From Babylonia areolata (Eukaryota > Mollusca > Gastropoda > Neogastropoda > Buccinidae): a stretch of 64,000 bases of DNA. The position numbers and the translations under genes were made by a program. The DNA lies in the NCBI RefSeq assembly GCF_041734735.1, contig NC_134905.1:11927214-11991213 (forward strand), given 5' to 3'. Shown piece by piece: positions 19,877 through 31,222 of the stretch. The first letter of the stretch is position 1. Each line of letters opens with the position of its first letter. The notes under the pieces are model-generated. The model was given only the letters and a program-made list of their open reading frames with translations, ran no database searches and was not told where the DNA came from.

Positions 19877-20575
19877 AATGGCCCCAACAGTAGAAGAATA
19901 GTATATACTGGTACATGAGTGGTCCCTTCAGTACAGGAATGGTCTGTACTGGTAAATGAATGGCCCCTTCAGTACAGGAATGGTCTGTACTGGTAAATGA
20001 ATGGCCCCTTCAGTACAGGAATGGTCTGTACTGGTAAATGAATGGCCCCTACAGTACAGGAATGGTCTGTACTGGTAAATGAATGGCCCCTACAGTAGAG
20101 AAATGGTTTGTACTGGTACAGGAATGGCCCCTACAGTACAGGAATGGTCTGTACTGGTACAGGAATGGCCCCAACAGTACAGGAATGGACAGGAATGGTC
20201 TGTACTGGTACAGGAATGGCCCCTATAGTACAGGAATGGTCTGTACTGGTACAGGAATAGCCCCTACAGTACAGGAATGGTCTGCACTGGTACAGAAATG
20301 GTCTGTACTGGTACAGGAATGGCACCTACAGTACAGGAATGGTATGTACTGGTAAATGAATGGCCCCTACAGTACAGGAATGGTCTGTACTGGTACAGGA
20401 TTGGCCCCTACAGTACAGGAATGGTCTGTACTCGTACAGGAATGGCCCATACAGTACAGGAATGGTCTCTACAGGTACAGGAATGGCCCCTTCAGTACAG
20501 GAATGGTCTCTACGGGTTCAGGAGTGGTATCCATAGGTATGGGAATGGTCTCTACATGTACAGGAATGCCAAATG
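19877..20575 (+). repeat. 41-bp minisatellite, about 17 copies, seeded from LINE coding sequence
   Basis: Units contain GTACAGGAATGGTCTGTACT and TGGCCCCTACA. TGGCCCC recurs at 19961, 20002 and 20043, giving a 41-bp period. The last LINE codons before it (ACAGGAATGGTCTGTACTG) are themselves the core of the repeat unit. Because 41 is not a multiple of 3, the unit is read in all frames, and long plus-strand open frames of the YRNGLYWYRNGP type result. These are not taken as genes. Confidence 0.92.
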
Positions 20576-20699
20576 GAGAAAGTTTTTTTTTTTTTAAATA
20601 AAAAAACAACAACCCAACAACAAAAAAACCCAACAACTATGGATTGTAAAACAATTTAAGACTAACTTTCGTTAAAAGGTGACCAACGTTTCAAACCAT

Positions 20700-21145
20700 A
20701 GGTCTAATTAGAGCAGTCAGCCCACCCAGTGTCCTACAGTGAGGCAAAAACGATACTGAGAGACAGCTTCAGGAAAGCATGGTGCCAACGTCTGGACATA
20801 GGATCGGAAGACGAAAAAGACGGCATCCGTGAGCTGGACAAAGCGACACAGGTCACAATCTCCAGACTGTGAACGGGACGCTGTCAGCTCTTGACCCATC
20901 TCTACCGTCTGAAGATATCCCATACTGACCAGTGCCCTTGTGGCACAGACCCACAGACCCCCTCCTATATCCAGCAGTCCTGCCTCACCTTCGACGCTCT
21001 GAGCCGCCAGGCATGGCCCAGCCTGGTGGAACTCCAGGACTCGAAACTGTGGGGAACGGCGGGGTCCCTGCGGCGGACCGCGGACTTCGCCGTTCTGACC
21101 AGACTGAAAATCTAGCATGGCTAGGGAACGTGGAAGAAGAAGAAG
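20700..21145 (+). mobile_element. LINE 3' end fragment with GAA tail
   Basis: It encodes LTHLYRLKISHTDQCPCGTD and later LSRQAWPSLVELQDSKLWGT then RRTADFAVLTRLKI and a stop: the C-terminal CxC zinc-knuckle-like domain of a non-LTR retrotransposon protein. It ends in a tail of about four GAA units at 21133-21147. Upstream sequence (20740-20890) is the degraded continuation. The 5' part is missing, as usual for LINE insertions. Confidence 0.7.
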
Positions 21146-21419
21146 AAACCATAGGTCTGTCTTCAGTGACTGTGTTAGTTGGAAAATTAGTGTTTTCAAG
21201 GGAGGCCATATAAAAAGTCATTCTAGCTGTAATCTTTATTAAATCTGCAAATGTTGTCTAGATACTCTTTTGTGATTAAAAGACGTTTGTATTTTCTCAG
21301 CTTACATGTGGTGGTGTTGTGCATTTGGAAATGTTTATTCTGGGTATGAAATCATGATTTTGTAATTGTTCTCCGTACTCCAGTGGGAGTGAAGGACAAT
21401 CAAAACTTACAACGTGAAA

Positions 21420-21423
21420 CTTG

Positions 21424-21455
<32 letters not shown>

Positions 21456-21934
21456 TTCTTCAGTTTAACGTCTTTTCACTGGTAGTGATATTAGACGGGG
21501 GAAGGAGTAGTATATGTGTGTGCGCGCGTGGGGTTTGGGAGGCGAGGGTGGGGCAGAGGGGGCGATGGGAAGAGGTGGTTGGGTGACTGATACAGGAAAA
21601 GAGACATAAAAAGTAGCAAAGTTAAAACTGAAAAGAACTACGAAAGACTGAACCGAGATTAAACGATTTCTAGAACACTCTTGTAACAGGATTAAGCATT
21701 CTCATTGTAACAAAAATATAATCAATCAAAGGTAGATTCCAACTGGACTTTGGTTCAAGTATTCTGTGATTTGTCGGAGTAATAAATAATTATTCAAAAC
21801 ATCATCTAACGACAAATACGTGTTCAGTGGAAACTGGTCAGTGAGTTTTTGAAAGACCAATTTTTTGTTCTTAGACACTCGACAAGTATGTGATAGACAT
21901 TAACTTCTTTTCTGCATAAACACTATGTTTTTGC
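21420..21934 (-). mobile_element. LINE 3' end (family T), minus strand, part 1
   Basis: On the minus strand it encodes CLCRKEVNVYHILVECLRTK, the CxC...H...C knuckle of LINE C-termini, comparable to the copy at 43924-44270. Its 3' UTR carries TAATATCAC and the AGACGTTAAACTGAAG module and ends in a CA tract (21431-21455). The reading continues at 22681-22745 across an inserted SINE. Confidence 0.65.
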
Positions 21935-22671
21935 CTCTTGTCTTAGTGCCTCGTTATCTGCACCGTTTCAGAGGCATTACACCCACGCCACTCATTCCGA
22001 GTCCCCCATACACAGCCACACCCGGGCTCGTCTGCCACAGTTCCAGTACCGGCAGTCCACAGGGAACCATCGATGTTAGGTCGCCATTAGGCCACACACC
22101 AGAGGAGACCCTGCATTGCTGCTGAGTCACTTTGGTGGTGTTCCGTTGGTTGTGCCTGTTCTGATTTTACGTACTTTGGACACCTCCTACTAAGTCCCCT
22201 ACTAACGACCACCACAACGGCAGTCCCCCATGCATCCGCTCGGCTGACGCTGAAGACCCCGACAAGAATCACCCCAAGCGCGGAAATGGAGGGGTATTTG
22301 GAGCTGTTTTATAATTTAGTGGATGATAAGGGAGGAGGATGACCATGCTGCTATGGAGGTCCATTTAGGTTTGGGAATATGTGACAAGGCTGTACTCTAC
22401 GCTTCCTGTCATAATAATATCCCGGCGTCAACCAGGCCTGAGAGATACAGACACTTGCAGTGTTGGTCAGGAAATTAGAGCAACACACCCAAAGACTGAT
22501 CCGTGAAGTGGATGATACTCGACTGTGTGGTCCCAGTCTTCCCATTTAAGCCCATAGCACACTCAACTCTGGGTAGGAGCCGGCCGCGGGCCGAAAAACC
22601 AACCTCTGCTGGGATCCCGCATCCTCCCAGCCATCAGTCCGCGACGCTAACCACTTCGCCATGACGGCTGG
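21935..22671 (-). mobile_element. SINE-C, long form, with 9-bp target duplication
   Basis: A tRNA-like head at the right end and shared modules with the copy at 39318-39815 (for example GGGAACCATCGATGTTAGGT on the plus strand). It is flanked by TGTTTTTGC at 21926-21934 and 22672-22680. This copy is about 240 bp longer than the other, with extra sequence at about 22140-22430, and its B box is damaged (GGATCCC in place of GATTCGAACCC). It was inserted into the LINE C-terminal domain. Confidence 0.8.
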
Positions 22672-22680
22672 TGTTTTTGC

Positions 22681-22745
22681 AATATTTTGCACGAAAGGCA
22701 TTCAAACGAAAAAATTTTTACTTCGCCATTCTTCAAAGGACCCAC
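22681..22745 (-). mobile_element. LINE family T, part 2 across the SINE-C insertion
   Basis: The minus strand reads RLNAFRAKYCKNI, which lines up with KLNAFITKFSRDV just before the knuckle motif in the related copy at 43924-44361. The sequence further right (22746-22980) is T/C-rich and not recognised. Confidence 0.55.
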
Positions 22746-22984
22746 ATCTCCCTCTCAAGATCTGCCTCTCATTCATCTCTTCTTCTTCCTTTGATTTGTG
22801 TCTTCAACCCTTTCTCTTCTTTCTCGTTTCCACCGCCCTACATCGTCTTCCTTTTCTTTGAGGTAAGGCACGGTTTCAGTGAATGCAAGTTTTCAGTGGA
22901 TGCAAGTTGAGCACAGTTCATGAATATACTTCTTCTTCTGTTTTATTTATTTATTTTATTTTATTTTATTTTTTTACCGTTCAA

Positions 22985-23210
22985 GTGTCTGTGAGGCTCA
23001 GTTGGCTGAGCGCCGAGCTCGCCATCAGAAAGTTGTGGGCCCGGTTCCTGGATCTTTTAAAAGCGACTGACAGAGAGGACTGGGCTCAGCGTTCCAATGC
23101 CGAGCTCCTGGACACAGTGAATTCAGAATGCACTGTCCCGATGGCCGTAAAGAACTATGGGACCTTTACCTTTGAAATGAAGGATTCGAACCGGCGTGCT
23201 GTGTGATATC
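22985..23210 (+). mobile_element. tRNA-derived SINE-D
   Basis: A tRNA-like head with A-box-like GGCTCAGTTGGCTGAGCGCC and a damaged B box GGTTCCTGGATC, followed by a body that includes GACTGGGCTCAGCGTTCC. Only one copy is seen in the window, so family limits are uncertain. Confidence 0.5.
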
Positions 23211-23339
23211 TGTTTGTTTTTGTTTTTTTGTTTTTTGACGCTACTTAGTTTCCCGTGGCGGTTACACTGGTCGTCACGAGTCCTGCACAGTAGTAGAGCT
23301 CTTTTGTAGTTGTATTGATTGTATTACTCTAGTTCTTTT

Positions 23340-23405
23340 GTCAAAACAGATTTCTCCGTGTGCATTCCGAGCTGTTCTCTACGGGGAGAGCGAGTCGCAT
23401 CCGTT
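23340..23405 (-). mobile_element. SINE-B fragment cut by a family H element
   Basis: ACAGATTTCTCCGTGTG and GGGGAGAGCGAGTCGC resemble the 3' part of SINE-B copies at 41935-41975 and 62660-62710. It stops at the T-run in which the next family H element begins. Confidence 0.5.
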
Positions 23406-23407
23406 TT

Positions 23408-23455
23408 GACTCACTTGTGTAAACAAAGTGAGTATGTTTTAACCCGGTGTTCGGT

Positions 23456-23495
<40 letters not shown>

Positions 23496-24030
23496 GTAAA
23501 CTTTAATATTGCCATTTTCTCTGCAAATACTTTGTCAGTTGACAACAAATTTGTCATAAAAATAGGAAAAATTCAGTTCTTTCAAGTCATCTTGTTTAAA
23601 ACAATATTGCACCTCTGGGATGGGCTCAAAAAACATGATAAAAAAGAAGCCAAATTATATGCAAACTGAATTTACTGTTATATCTATTTTTTTTTTAAAT
23701 CTCTAAACTTGGCACTTTCATCTGATATTCTGACACAACAAGAGCAGTCATTTTTATCATTTTTTGTTCAAACAGGAACTTCTTTTGCCAAGCATGGAAG
23801 TTATATTTATTTTGCATGTCTTTGGTGCAGATAGTAAAAAAGGGAAATTAATCTGTAATTAATGCTAGGGGGCTTAATTTGCTTTAAATTGATCTTTCTC
23901 ATCTTAAACATTACATTTTGAAATTATATTCAGTACATAAAAAGCTTGTGTGTTTTACTCTCAGTGTACAGGGCTTTCACTATGTTCATTCGCCCAAGTG
24001 GTCTTTTTCGGAAAATACTCAAATCAATGC
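23408..24030 (+). mobile_element. Family H (Helentron-like) element, right part missing
   Basis: It begins with the hairpin end GACTCACTTGTG at 23408, followed by a GT tract, then follows the 3410-5126 copy for about 620 bp and stops within the region around its position 4120. The far end, including the tRNA-like module, is absent. A SINE-C fragment starts at the break. Confidence 0.75.
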
Positions 24031-24210
24031 CCCTGCATTGCTGCTGAGTAAGGTGGTGTTCAGCAGTGCCTGTTCTGACTCAACGTGATATCATGCTGGG
24101 CACAATCTACTAAGCCCCCACCTCCACCCCACCCCTTCATCCACCTCACTCCCTGACGATGATATCGCTATGTCGCGGACACAGGGTGAGTGAGTTGTAC
24201 TCCCTGGAAT
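24031..24210 (-). mobile_element. SINE-C middle fragment
   Basis: CCCTGCATTGCTGCTGAGT and GTGGTGTTCAGCAGTGCC match the long SINE-C copy at about 22108-22160. Both ends of the SINE are missing. Confidence 0.55.
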
Positions 24211-24285
24211 TGCAAAGCCTATGCTGACCTTGAATGTTATTCTTTCTTATATTAGGCCAGGAAATTTAGATTAAAATTTGCCTTA

Positions 24286-27200
24286 GGTCAAAATGTCTGC
24301 AACAAAACCGTTCTTTTTACGATAAAATAGAATAAATCATACTGATCACACTGATATAAAGTTGGCCACTATAGGGGGGCGGGAACATAGGTAGGTTTTT
24401 TTTATTTTTAATGACCAGAATCGAATATTTTTTATTACTTCTGCCTGTGCGAGAGCGCCTTACAAAGAGTCGCAAGGCAAGCACAGGCGCAGGTTACACA
24501 AGCGCGGTCACGTATAAGGGGTCGCCAGAGGAAAGCGTTCAGCGCGGTACAGTACATGTGACTGACTGCTGCCGCGCTGATGCTGATCTGTGAGCAGGTC
24601 ACTGAATCTGAACAATAAGCTAGGAACAGAGCTCTTTCGGGTCAAAAGGAAACAAACATTTTCAATTTCATGTATTTTATACTAAAGTGGTAGAAGACGC
24701 AAATCCGCTTTTATGAATGTTTTCCAGTTTCCTACCATTCATGACATATAATAAAGAATGAAATCAGTGTTATACTGACTGCAAAGGTGAATTTACAAAG
24801 GCAGCACGGGATCATTTAGTTCGTAAGTACAATTCTGTTAATATTTTACGCAATGCACAACTTGGATATACTCCATGCTCCGCTTATTAAGGTGTAGAAT
24901 GTGAATATCTAAATATGTGTTAACCCGTTTCGGTTTCAATGAACATTATCGGCGCTATGTCCAGACAATAAACTGGGAAAGTATGGAGGGCAGATGATGG
25001 CAAAATTGAACATCATGTCTTGATGTGAAAAGAACGGTATGAAATACATATTTTTCTTTGGAAATGAAGCGGTATTTGCAAATGTGAATCACGAACCCTG
25101 CCGCAGTAGACGTCGATTTAGCGTGGGATATAAGTAATAATCATAATGATAACAATGGATCATAAATTTTATAAATGATTATGTAAAACTTTCTTGTAAC
25201 ACGTGTAACATTGAATCCAAGTTACCTAAACTAACTTTCCCGACGCAGATGTTTGAATTACTGGATTTATAATAATGATAGTAATGAATCTATCACGCGA
25301 TCAATAGCCAATGCAATGCATTCAAACAAAGCCTGTGCAAAATTATGTATTTTATTAATGATTACCTAAAACCTTATGACATATGTAACATGGAACCCAA
25401 AATACCTAAACTAACTCCCCCACCCTGGATGATTTTATTTTTCAGAAACACTGCAGGCACTCCATTTTCACATCAATTCTCCCCAGTGTTTCGTTCCACA
25501 CTTCGTCTGTCTTGTGAACTGATAAACTAGTTTACATCATTTCGTGATAAAACTTCACCAGACAGCAAAAACCAAAATCAAGGTAATTTAAGGGGGTGAT
25601 TTTCTGCTTTGAACTTTCTTGTTTGGAACTTTTGATGCAACAAGTCTTCAACTGAAAACAGTCTTACTGAACTATATGCGTTGACTTGGTTGGAAATCTT
25701 ACGCCAGTATCCGTATATTACCGCATCTCGCCATGTGTCAGAAACAATGATTGTGTCTAAACTTAATCGGATAAAGTACAAACAAACCATAACAACGACG
25801 AAATTAACATACACAGTTTTGTTGTTGTTGTTGTTGTTGCTTTTAATATAGCAACCACGGGGTGCGAATGAACATATCGGAGACATCTCACACGCTGTCG
25901 GAAACAACACGTTCTCTGAATCTGTGTTCAAACACACACGATTGAAGGGTGTTTGTCAAACCGATTTACGCTTTCCCGTGATGAATCCGCATGATTTATG
26001 TGGAAACAGTTTTAAATTTGTTTACATGTATATTTTCATTGGGTCGTTTACATGCACTGAAGTAACACAGAAAAGCGGAACTGAAAATTAATATGCGACG
26101 TCGATTTCATTTAAATAGTTGAACAGTCATTTTTTCAGAAAATGAGTGTATGTGCTGCAGAAGATAAAGATGTGTTGACCACCTGTTGCAAGTAAAGAAC
26201 GTGTAGTGTATTCATGAATGTGCTTGTCTTTGAATGAATAAAAATACGTCAAGAGGAATGGGTTGTTTACGTCTGTCACGCGGGGTTTTTTGCGTAATAT
26301 TTCAAACTGAATGTACCATTTTTACTGATGATCAATGTTTTATTATCACAACGAATGAATATTGATCAGGCCTGTATGTACTGGATTTTAATCAGGTTTT
26401 TACTTATTTGTTTCTGACCACTTCATGTTTAGACACATTGCCATGTCACAAAATGGCGCCGAAATTTTGGATGTTTTTAATAATTTTCAACACATTTAAG
26501 ACACAAGAACAAACCATATTCTCACAAAATTGTTGCAGACATTTCTCTAATGAATTGCAATCCTGATAACATGTGAAAAATTTGAATAATCATTGTAAAC
26601 ACATGTTTATACTGAATCAGACTGAGAGACCGCCATTTCCAACAAAGTTCTGGAGACTGACCCATTTTCATTTTCCAGGCAGTCTTTGCTTTTCATGACT
26701 ATCTGATGCACTTCATTTTGCCACCTTCATACTCCAGCCAGATACATTTTCTTTCCCATGCTAAACCGACGTGTCTACTGCGGCAGGGTTCATTTGCAAA
26801 TACCGCTTCATTTCCAAAGAAAGATATGTATTTCATACCGTTCTTTTTACATCAAGACATGATGTTGGTCGATTTTGCTATCATCTGCCTTCCATGCTTT
26901 CTGAATTAATTGTCTGGACAGTGCTCCGACAATGTTCATTGAAACAAACCTAGTTAACAGGTATTGAGATATTCATATACTACACGTTAATAAGCAGAGC
27001 ATGAAGTATTTCCAAGTTGTGTATTGCGTAAAATGTCAACATAATTGTTCCTGCGAACTAAATGATCCCGTGCTGCCTTCGTAAATTCACCTTTGCAGTC
27101 AGTATAATACCGATTTCATTCTTTATGAAATGTCAGGACTGGTAAGAAACTGTAAAACATTCATGAAAGCAAATTTGCGTTTTCTACCAATTTAGTATGT

Positions 27201-27588
27201 AATAGATGAAATTAAAAATTTTGTTTCCTTTTGACCCCAAAGAGTTCTCTTATTTTCTGTACGGTATCTGTCATCTGCCGCAGTGACATACTAACGGAGG
27301 TATAGGATAGCATCAGCGCGGCAGCTGTCAGCCACAAGTACTGTACCGCGCTAAACGCTTTCCTCTGGCGACCCCTTATACCGCGCTTGCGTAACCCTCG
27401 CTTGCTCATGCCTTGCGGATCTTTGTAAGGCGCTCTCTCATGGCCAAATGTGTGAGAAATAATTATTAAAAATCAAAATTTAATCATGTTCCCGCCCACC
27501 TACAGCGGTCAAGTTTATATCAGCGTGATCAGTATGATTTATTCTATTTTATCGTGAAAAGAACGGTTTTGTTGCAGACATTTTGACC
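24286..27588. mobile_element. 3.3 kb element with about 830-bp terminal inverted repeats, family unknown
   Basis: The left arm 24286-25125 starts GGTCAAAATGTCTGCAAC, and the right arm 26756-27588 is its inverted partner, ending TTGCAGACATTTTGACC. The arms are clearly alignable over their whole length but diverged, with indels. The centre (25126-26755) carries no transposase I can recognise; it has a local direct duplication at about 25150-25250 and 25330-25430 (both with ACCTAAACTAACT). No target duplication was resolved. It could be a non-autonomous DNA transposon or a foldback-like element. Confidence 0.7.
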
Positions 27589-28332
27589 ATTTTTGTATCT
27601 GTCCTGGACAATAATTTTTTTATGTCCTCAGTCATAACCCCCGTGTATCGTTGGTCTGAATCTTCTGCTGATCTTATTTGTGGGTGTCAGGAAGTTATCT
27701 GGTGGTAATTCTGAAATGTCTGCGATCCTGTACAGGGTATGGAGGCGGATATTGCTGCGTCGTTCTCCATGGACGGTTGTCTCAGATCTTGTAGCATGCG
27801 AATCACGCAGCCTCTTTCTTTCTTTTCTTTTTCTTTCTGAAGGAAATTACAACAGATGGTTTTACGGTCAACTGAGAGTAAAAGATTACAGTGCTTTCGG
27901 AGGTTGGTACATTGGTTGGTTGGATGCTTGGATGGTAGGTTTGCTTGGACGCACGATTGACTTTACTGCCATCGGCATCAGTGTCGGTCTGTTGCCGTGA
28001 ATGACTGATCAGCAATAAATCGAACAAATAATTGATCTGTTATCTCTGATCTGTTGGTTCGCTGATTTAGCGGTTATTTTTGTCAGCTGGTCGTTTGGTG
28101 TTTGGGTGACTGACTGACTGATGGCTTTGCAGGTCGATTCACAGATTCGCCAATTGATTGAATAATTGATTGACTGACAAAAAGGAGAATGATTAACTAG
28201 TTCATTGATTGACCTTTTCGTTCCAGATGGATGCTATAACAGCCAGTCATGATGTCGGTTTTATACTTTACTTATGCGTATTGTATCTGGCTCTTTGCTG
28301 AGTGCATAATTATGCTAAACTAGAAATGAAGA
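27589..28332. other. Intergenic, nothing recognised
   Basis: It contains weak local repetition of TTGGTTGGATGCTTGGATGG-type words at 27905-27950 and GATTGA/TTGATTGA words at 28130-28220. No coding similarity was seen. Confidence 0.4.
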
Positions 28333-28759
28333 AAAACAAGGGCTTCAAGACTCACGTGTGATAGACACTTAATCCAAACAAAATCGCAAAGCAGATAATA
28401 TAGGAAAAAGACACACACTTACATGTGACCTTTATTTTTACCTCTGAATTTACAATGCATTTATACTCTGGCCAAAACAAACCACCACAATGCCATAATT
28501 AATGAAAGCTGGATGAAAACCCGAGTTCTAATATGCTTCTACATTTTCCCAGTACGCCATGTTGTGACCCTGACCTTGGCCTCTGACCTCGTCTATCTGC
28601 ACAAATTTTGTTCTCGCCATGATCAATCAATGTGAAAAAAAAAATTGATGAAAATTATTTATAACATTTTCTCTCTTGCACACAGAAGTTTTACCTACGA
28701 ATATCGTATGCCATATTGTGACCTTGACCTTTAACCTCGCACTCAAAGGTTATTTATGT

Positions 28760-29941
28760 CCAGTTCTCATTTTGAATCCAGACCTCTTTCTGTTCAATAT
28801 GGTGTTCCCTAAGGTTCAGATCTTGGTACAATATTATCCACACTGTACATTCAGCCACTCTCGACATCACCAGCTAACACCGATGTGATTTTCACAAGTT
28901 TGCAGATGACATCCAACTCACAAAAGCTCATCTAAGTAATTTTGCTATCCTCCGCAAAAAACATAGATGTGCATTGTTGCAGTGAAGGAATGGATGCTTA
29001 CGAACAAGTTTAGACTTGATGACGTCAGGACAGAAGCCGTAGGCTCTGAGTCTGCTCTTCGTCGTATTTCAGACCATACATTGACTGTCTGCAATGCTGA
29101 TGTCAGCTTTCAAAATCTTGTCAAAAACCTGGGTACATAGTTTGATTCAGCTCTGTCCATGCATGATCATTCAATAGTTTATGTAAAACTGCAAACTTCC
29201 AGTTGAGAAAAAAACCCGTTCCATTCAACCGTATCTGTGAAGCAACCACCCAGCTTGTTCGTTCCTCAGTTGATCTTAAGTCGCATTGACTACTGCAATT
29301 CACTACTTGCTGGTTTGCCTTCTGATTTGTTGTCATGTCTTCGGATGATTTTGTACAATGCTGCAAGATTCATTTTCAGAAAGTAGAAGGAAAAAAATCA
29401 CATTACTCCACTCTTACGTCAACTTTATTGGTTATCCATCCAGTCCCTAATTCGCTACAAAATTGGCATATTGAGTTATCGCCACTTTGAAGGATCTCTC
29501 CCATCTTACTTATCTTCTGTCCTTTATACTTACACCCATTCCCATTCATTCAGGTCTTCTGGAGAAAAGCTTCTTCTAATCCCCAAACCTCTTCAAAGAC
29601 ATTCGGCCGAAGGGCCTTATAGTATCAAGCACAATCTATCTGGAATTATCTTCCCCTGGATCTTCGTCACTTACCGACACTGTCCTCTTTCAAAACCAAA
29701 GTTGCTCAAACTTCAAATTGGCATTTGGATGTGACGTGACGACCCATAGTTTGCTTTGTCTGCTACCTCCCACCCAGCCCACGCTCCCCCCCCCCCCCCC
29801 CACCAACATTGAAATCATCATAATATAGTATGTGTGTGTGTGCCTGGGAGTGCCGTGGGTGTACTGTGTGTGTGGGCGTGCGCGAGTGTACGTATGTGTG
29901 CTGTGTGCCTCTAAGTGTGCGTTTGTAAGGAATATTTTGTG

Positions 29942-29980
<39 letters not shown>

Positions 29981-30176
29981 CGTGCGCGCGCGCACGTGTG
30001 TGTGATTGTTTCTACCTGCAGTTTGTAGTATTGTCATAGAGATGTACATATATGTGTTGTCCTTTTATCCCCTGATGTATGTTATCATGCACTGTATGTG
30101 TATTGTTTCATGTGAAGCGCAGTCGCGTTTCGAGCCCATCATATGGAAAGTCTGCACCATATAAGCAAGCTGAAAT
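28760..30176 (+). mobile_element. L2/CR1-type LINE, 5'-truncated, degraded
   Basis: It begins near the reverse-transcriptase motif QYGVP (28796) followed by degraded GSDLGTIL, then HKFADDIQLT (about 28893) with the catalytic FADD. Later pieces read LSRIDYCNSLLAGLPSDLL and PYSIKHNLSGI. The 3' UTR includes C- and GT-rich tracts (29785-30005) and ends near GAAGCGCAGTCGCG...CACCATATAAGC, resembling the AAGCGC...CTATATAA end of L2/CR1 LINEs. Several stops and frame changes make it non-functional. Confidence 0.75.
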
Positions 30177-30509
30177 CAAATGAGGATAAAACTGAAATAA
30201 TGATTATCACTCCACAAAGACTTTGCCACTCAGTCTCTCCTCCTTCCTCAGTCTCCCCCAGTGGTACCGACATTCCTCTTTCCTCTTCCGTCCGTAATCT
30301 TGGTGTCATACTTGACCAGTCTCTTTCCTACCAGCGGCATGTTGCAAATATGCAAATTGTGTTACTTTGAAATTCGCAGAATTGCATCCATTCGTCACCT
30401 CCTGAATTTGTGCTGTTTCGCCTGGCTTCAGAAAATCCAGAACCATGCTGCTCGTCTTGTCTTTCGTTCCTCTAAATTTGATTACGTCTGTCCTCTCCAT
30501 GCTTTACAC
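30177..30509 (+). mobile_element. Second L2/CR1-type LINE, left part
   Basis: LKSNEDKTEIMIITPQ, SSVRNLGVILDQSLSYQRHV and KIQNHAARLVFRSS are typical of the L2/CR1 region after the catalytic motif. The piece ends at CCTCTCCATGCTTTACAC, where an I-type LINE is inserted, and resumes at 35761. Confidence 0.75.
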
Positions 30510-31222
30510 ACGCGCAAGTTGACCGTTGTAGTTATGCAATGCTTAGCGGACCCATCACGAGAGAGGTGTGTGTGGGCAGTATTTGAAATTGTGTATGTGG
30601 CTGAAACCGCCAGGTGTCAAGATCACTCTGAGCAGTGTGTGAAAGACAACCTACAAGCTTCAGAACAAGATAAGTGATTTTTCTGTGAAGTTGATTAATA
30701 ATTTGTTATCGCGTTATTGTTTAATGTTTGAATTATTAGTAAATTATTGAGAGGGCTCAAAGATAGATTGTCCGTCGAATGCATGGAAAAGTCGCTTATC
30801 TTTTTTTTTTTCTTTTTTTTGGACAGAGTAATTTTTCTATGTGATTGACTGATGATTTGTCATCGCGTTATTGTTTAATTATTGAATTATTAGTGAATGA
30901 CAGAGAGGGCTCGCTCGGGGAATATTAGAGAAGGACCTGTATTTTTCTGCAAAATAAAATCTGCTACGCAAAAACACCCAGATACATCCTTCCACTGGCT
31001 AAGAGGAGTCAACCTGACAAAATCCCCAATCCCACGGCTTTCATACAGTACCAATGGGATGAATGGCTGTTGGGTTAAACAGTCACTAACTGTATGCAGT
31101 CTGGCCTTAGGGCGACACCAGGCTGACGGACTCCACACAGATGGACATCCATTGCCCTTCCCTGATAAGAGGCTCTGTCAGGGCGACCAAATTTTTTCCC
31201 TCACCACATAGAACACCCTTCT
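30510..31222 (+). other. 5' region of the I-type LINE with a tandem direct repeat
   Basis: Two similar blocks, 30674-30758 and 30828-30912, share TATCGCGTTATTGTTTAAT and GAATTATTAGT followed by GAGAGGGCTC. They are 154 bases apart and separated by a T-tract (30800-30819). Tandem promoter-like monomers are known from 5' UTRs of some LINEs. An open frame of 104 codons at 30897-31211 was not recognised. Confidence 0.4.

Noticed and set aside
20083-20597. Open frames with YRNGLYWYRNGP repeats
   Set aside because: Produced by the 41-bp array, which is open in every plus frame.
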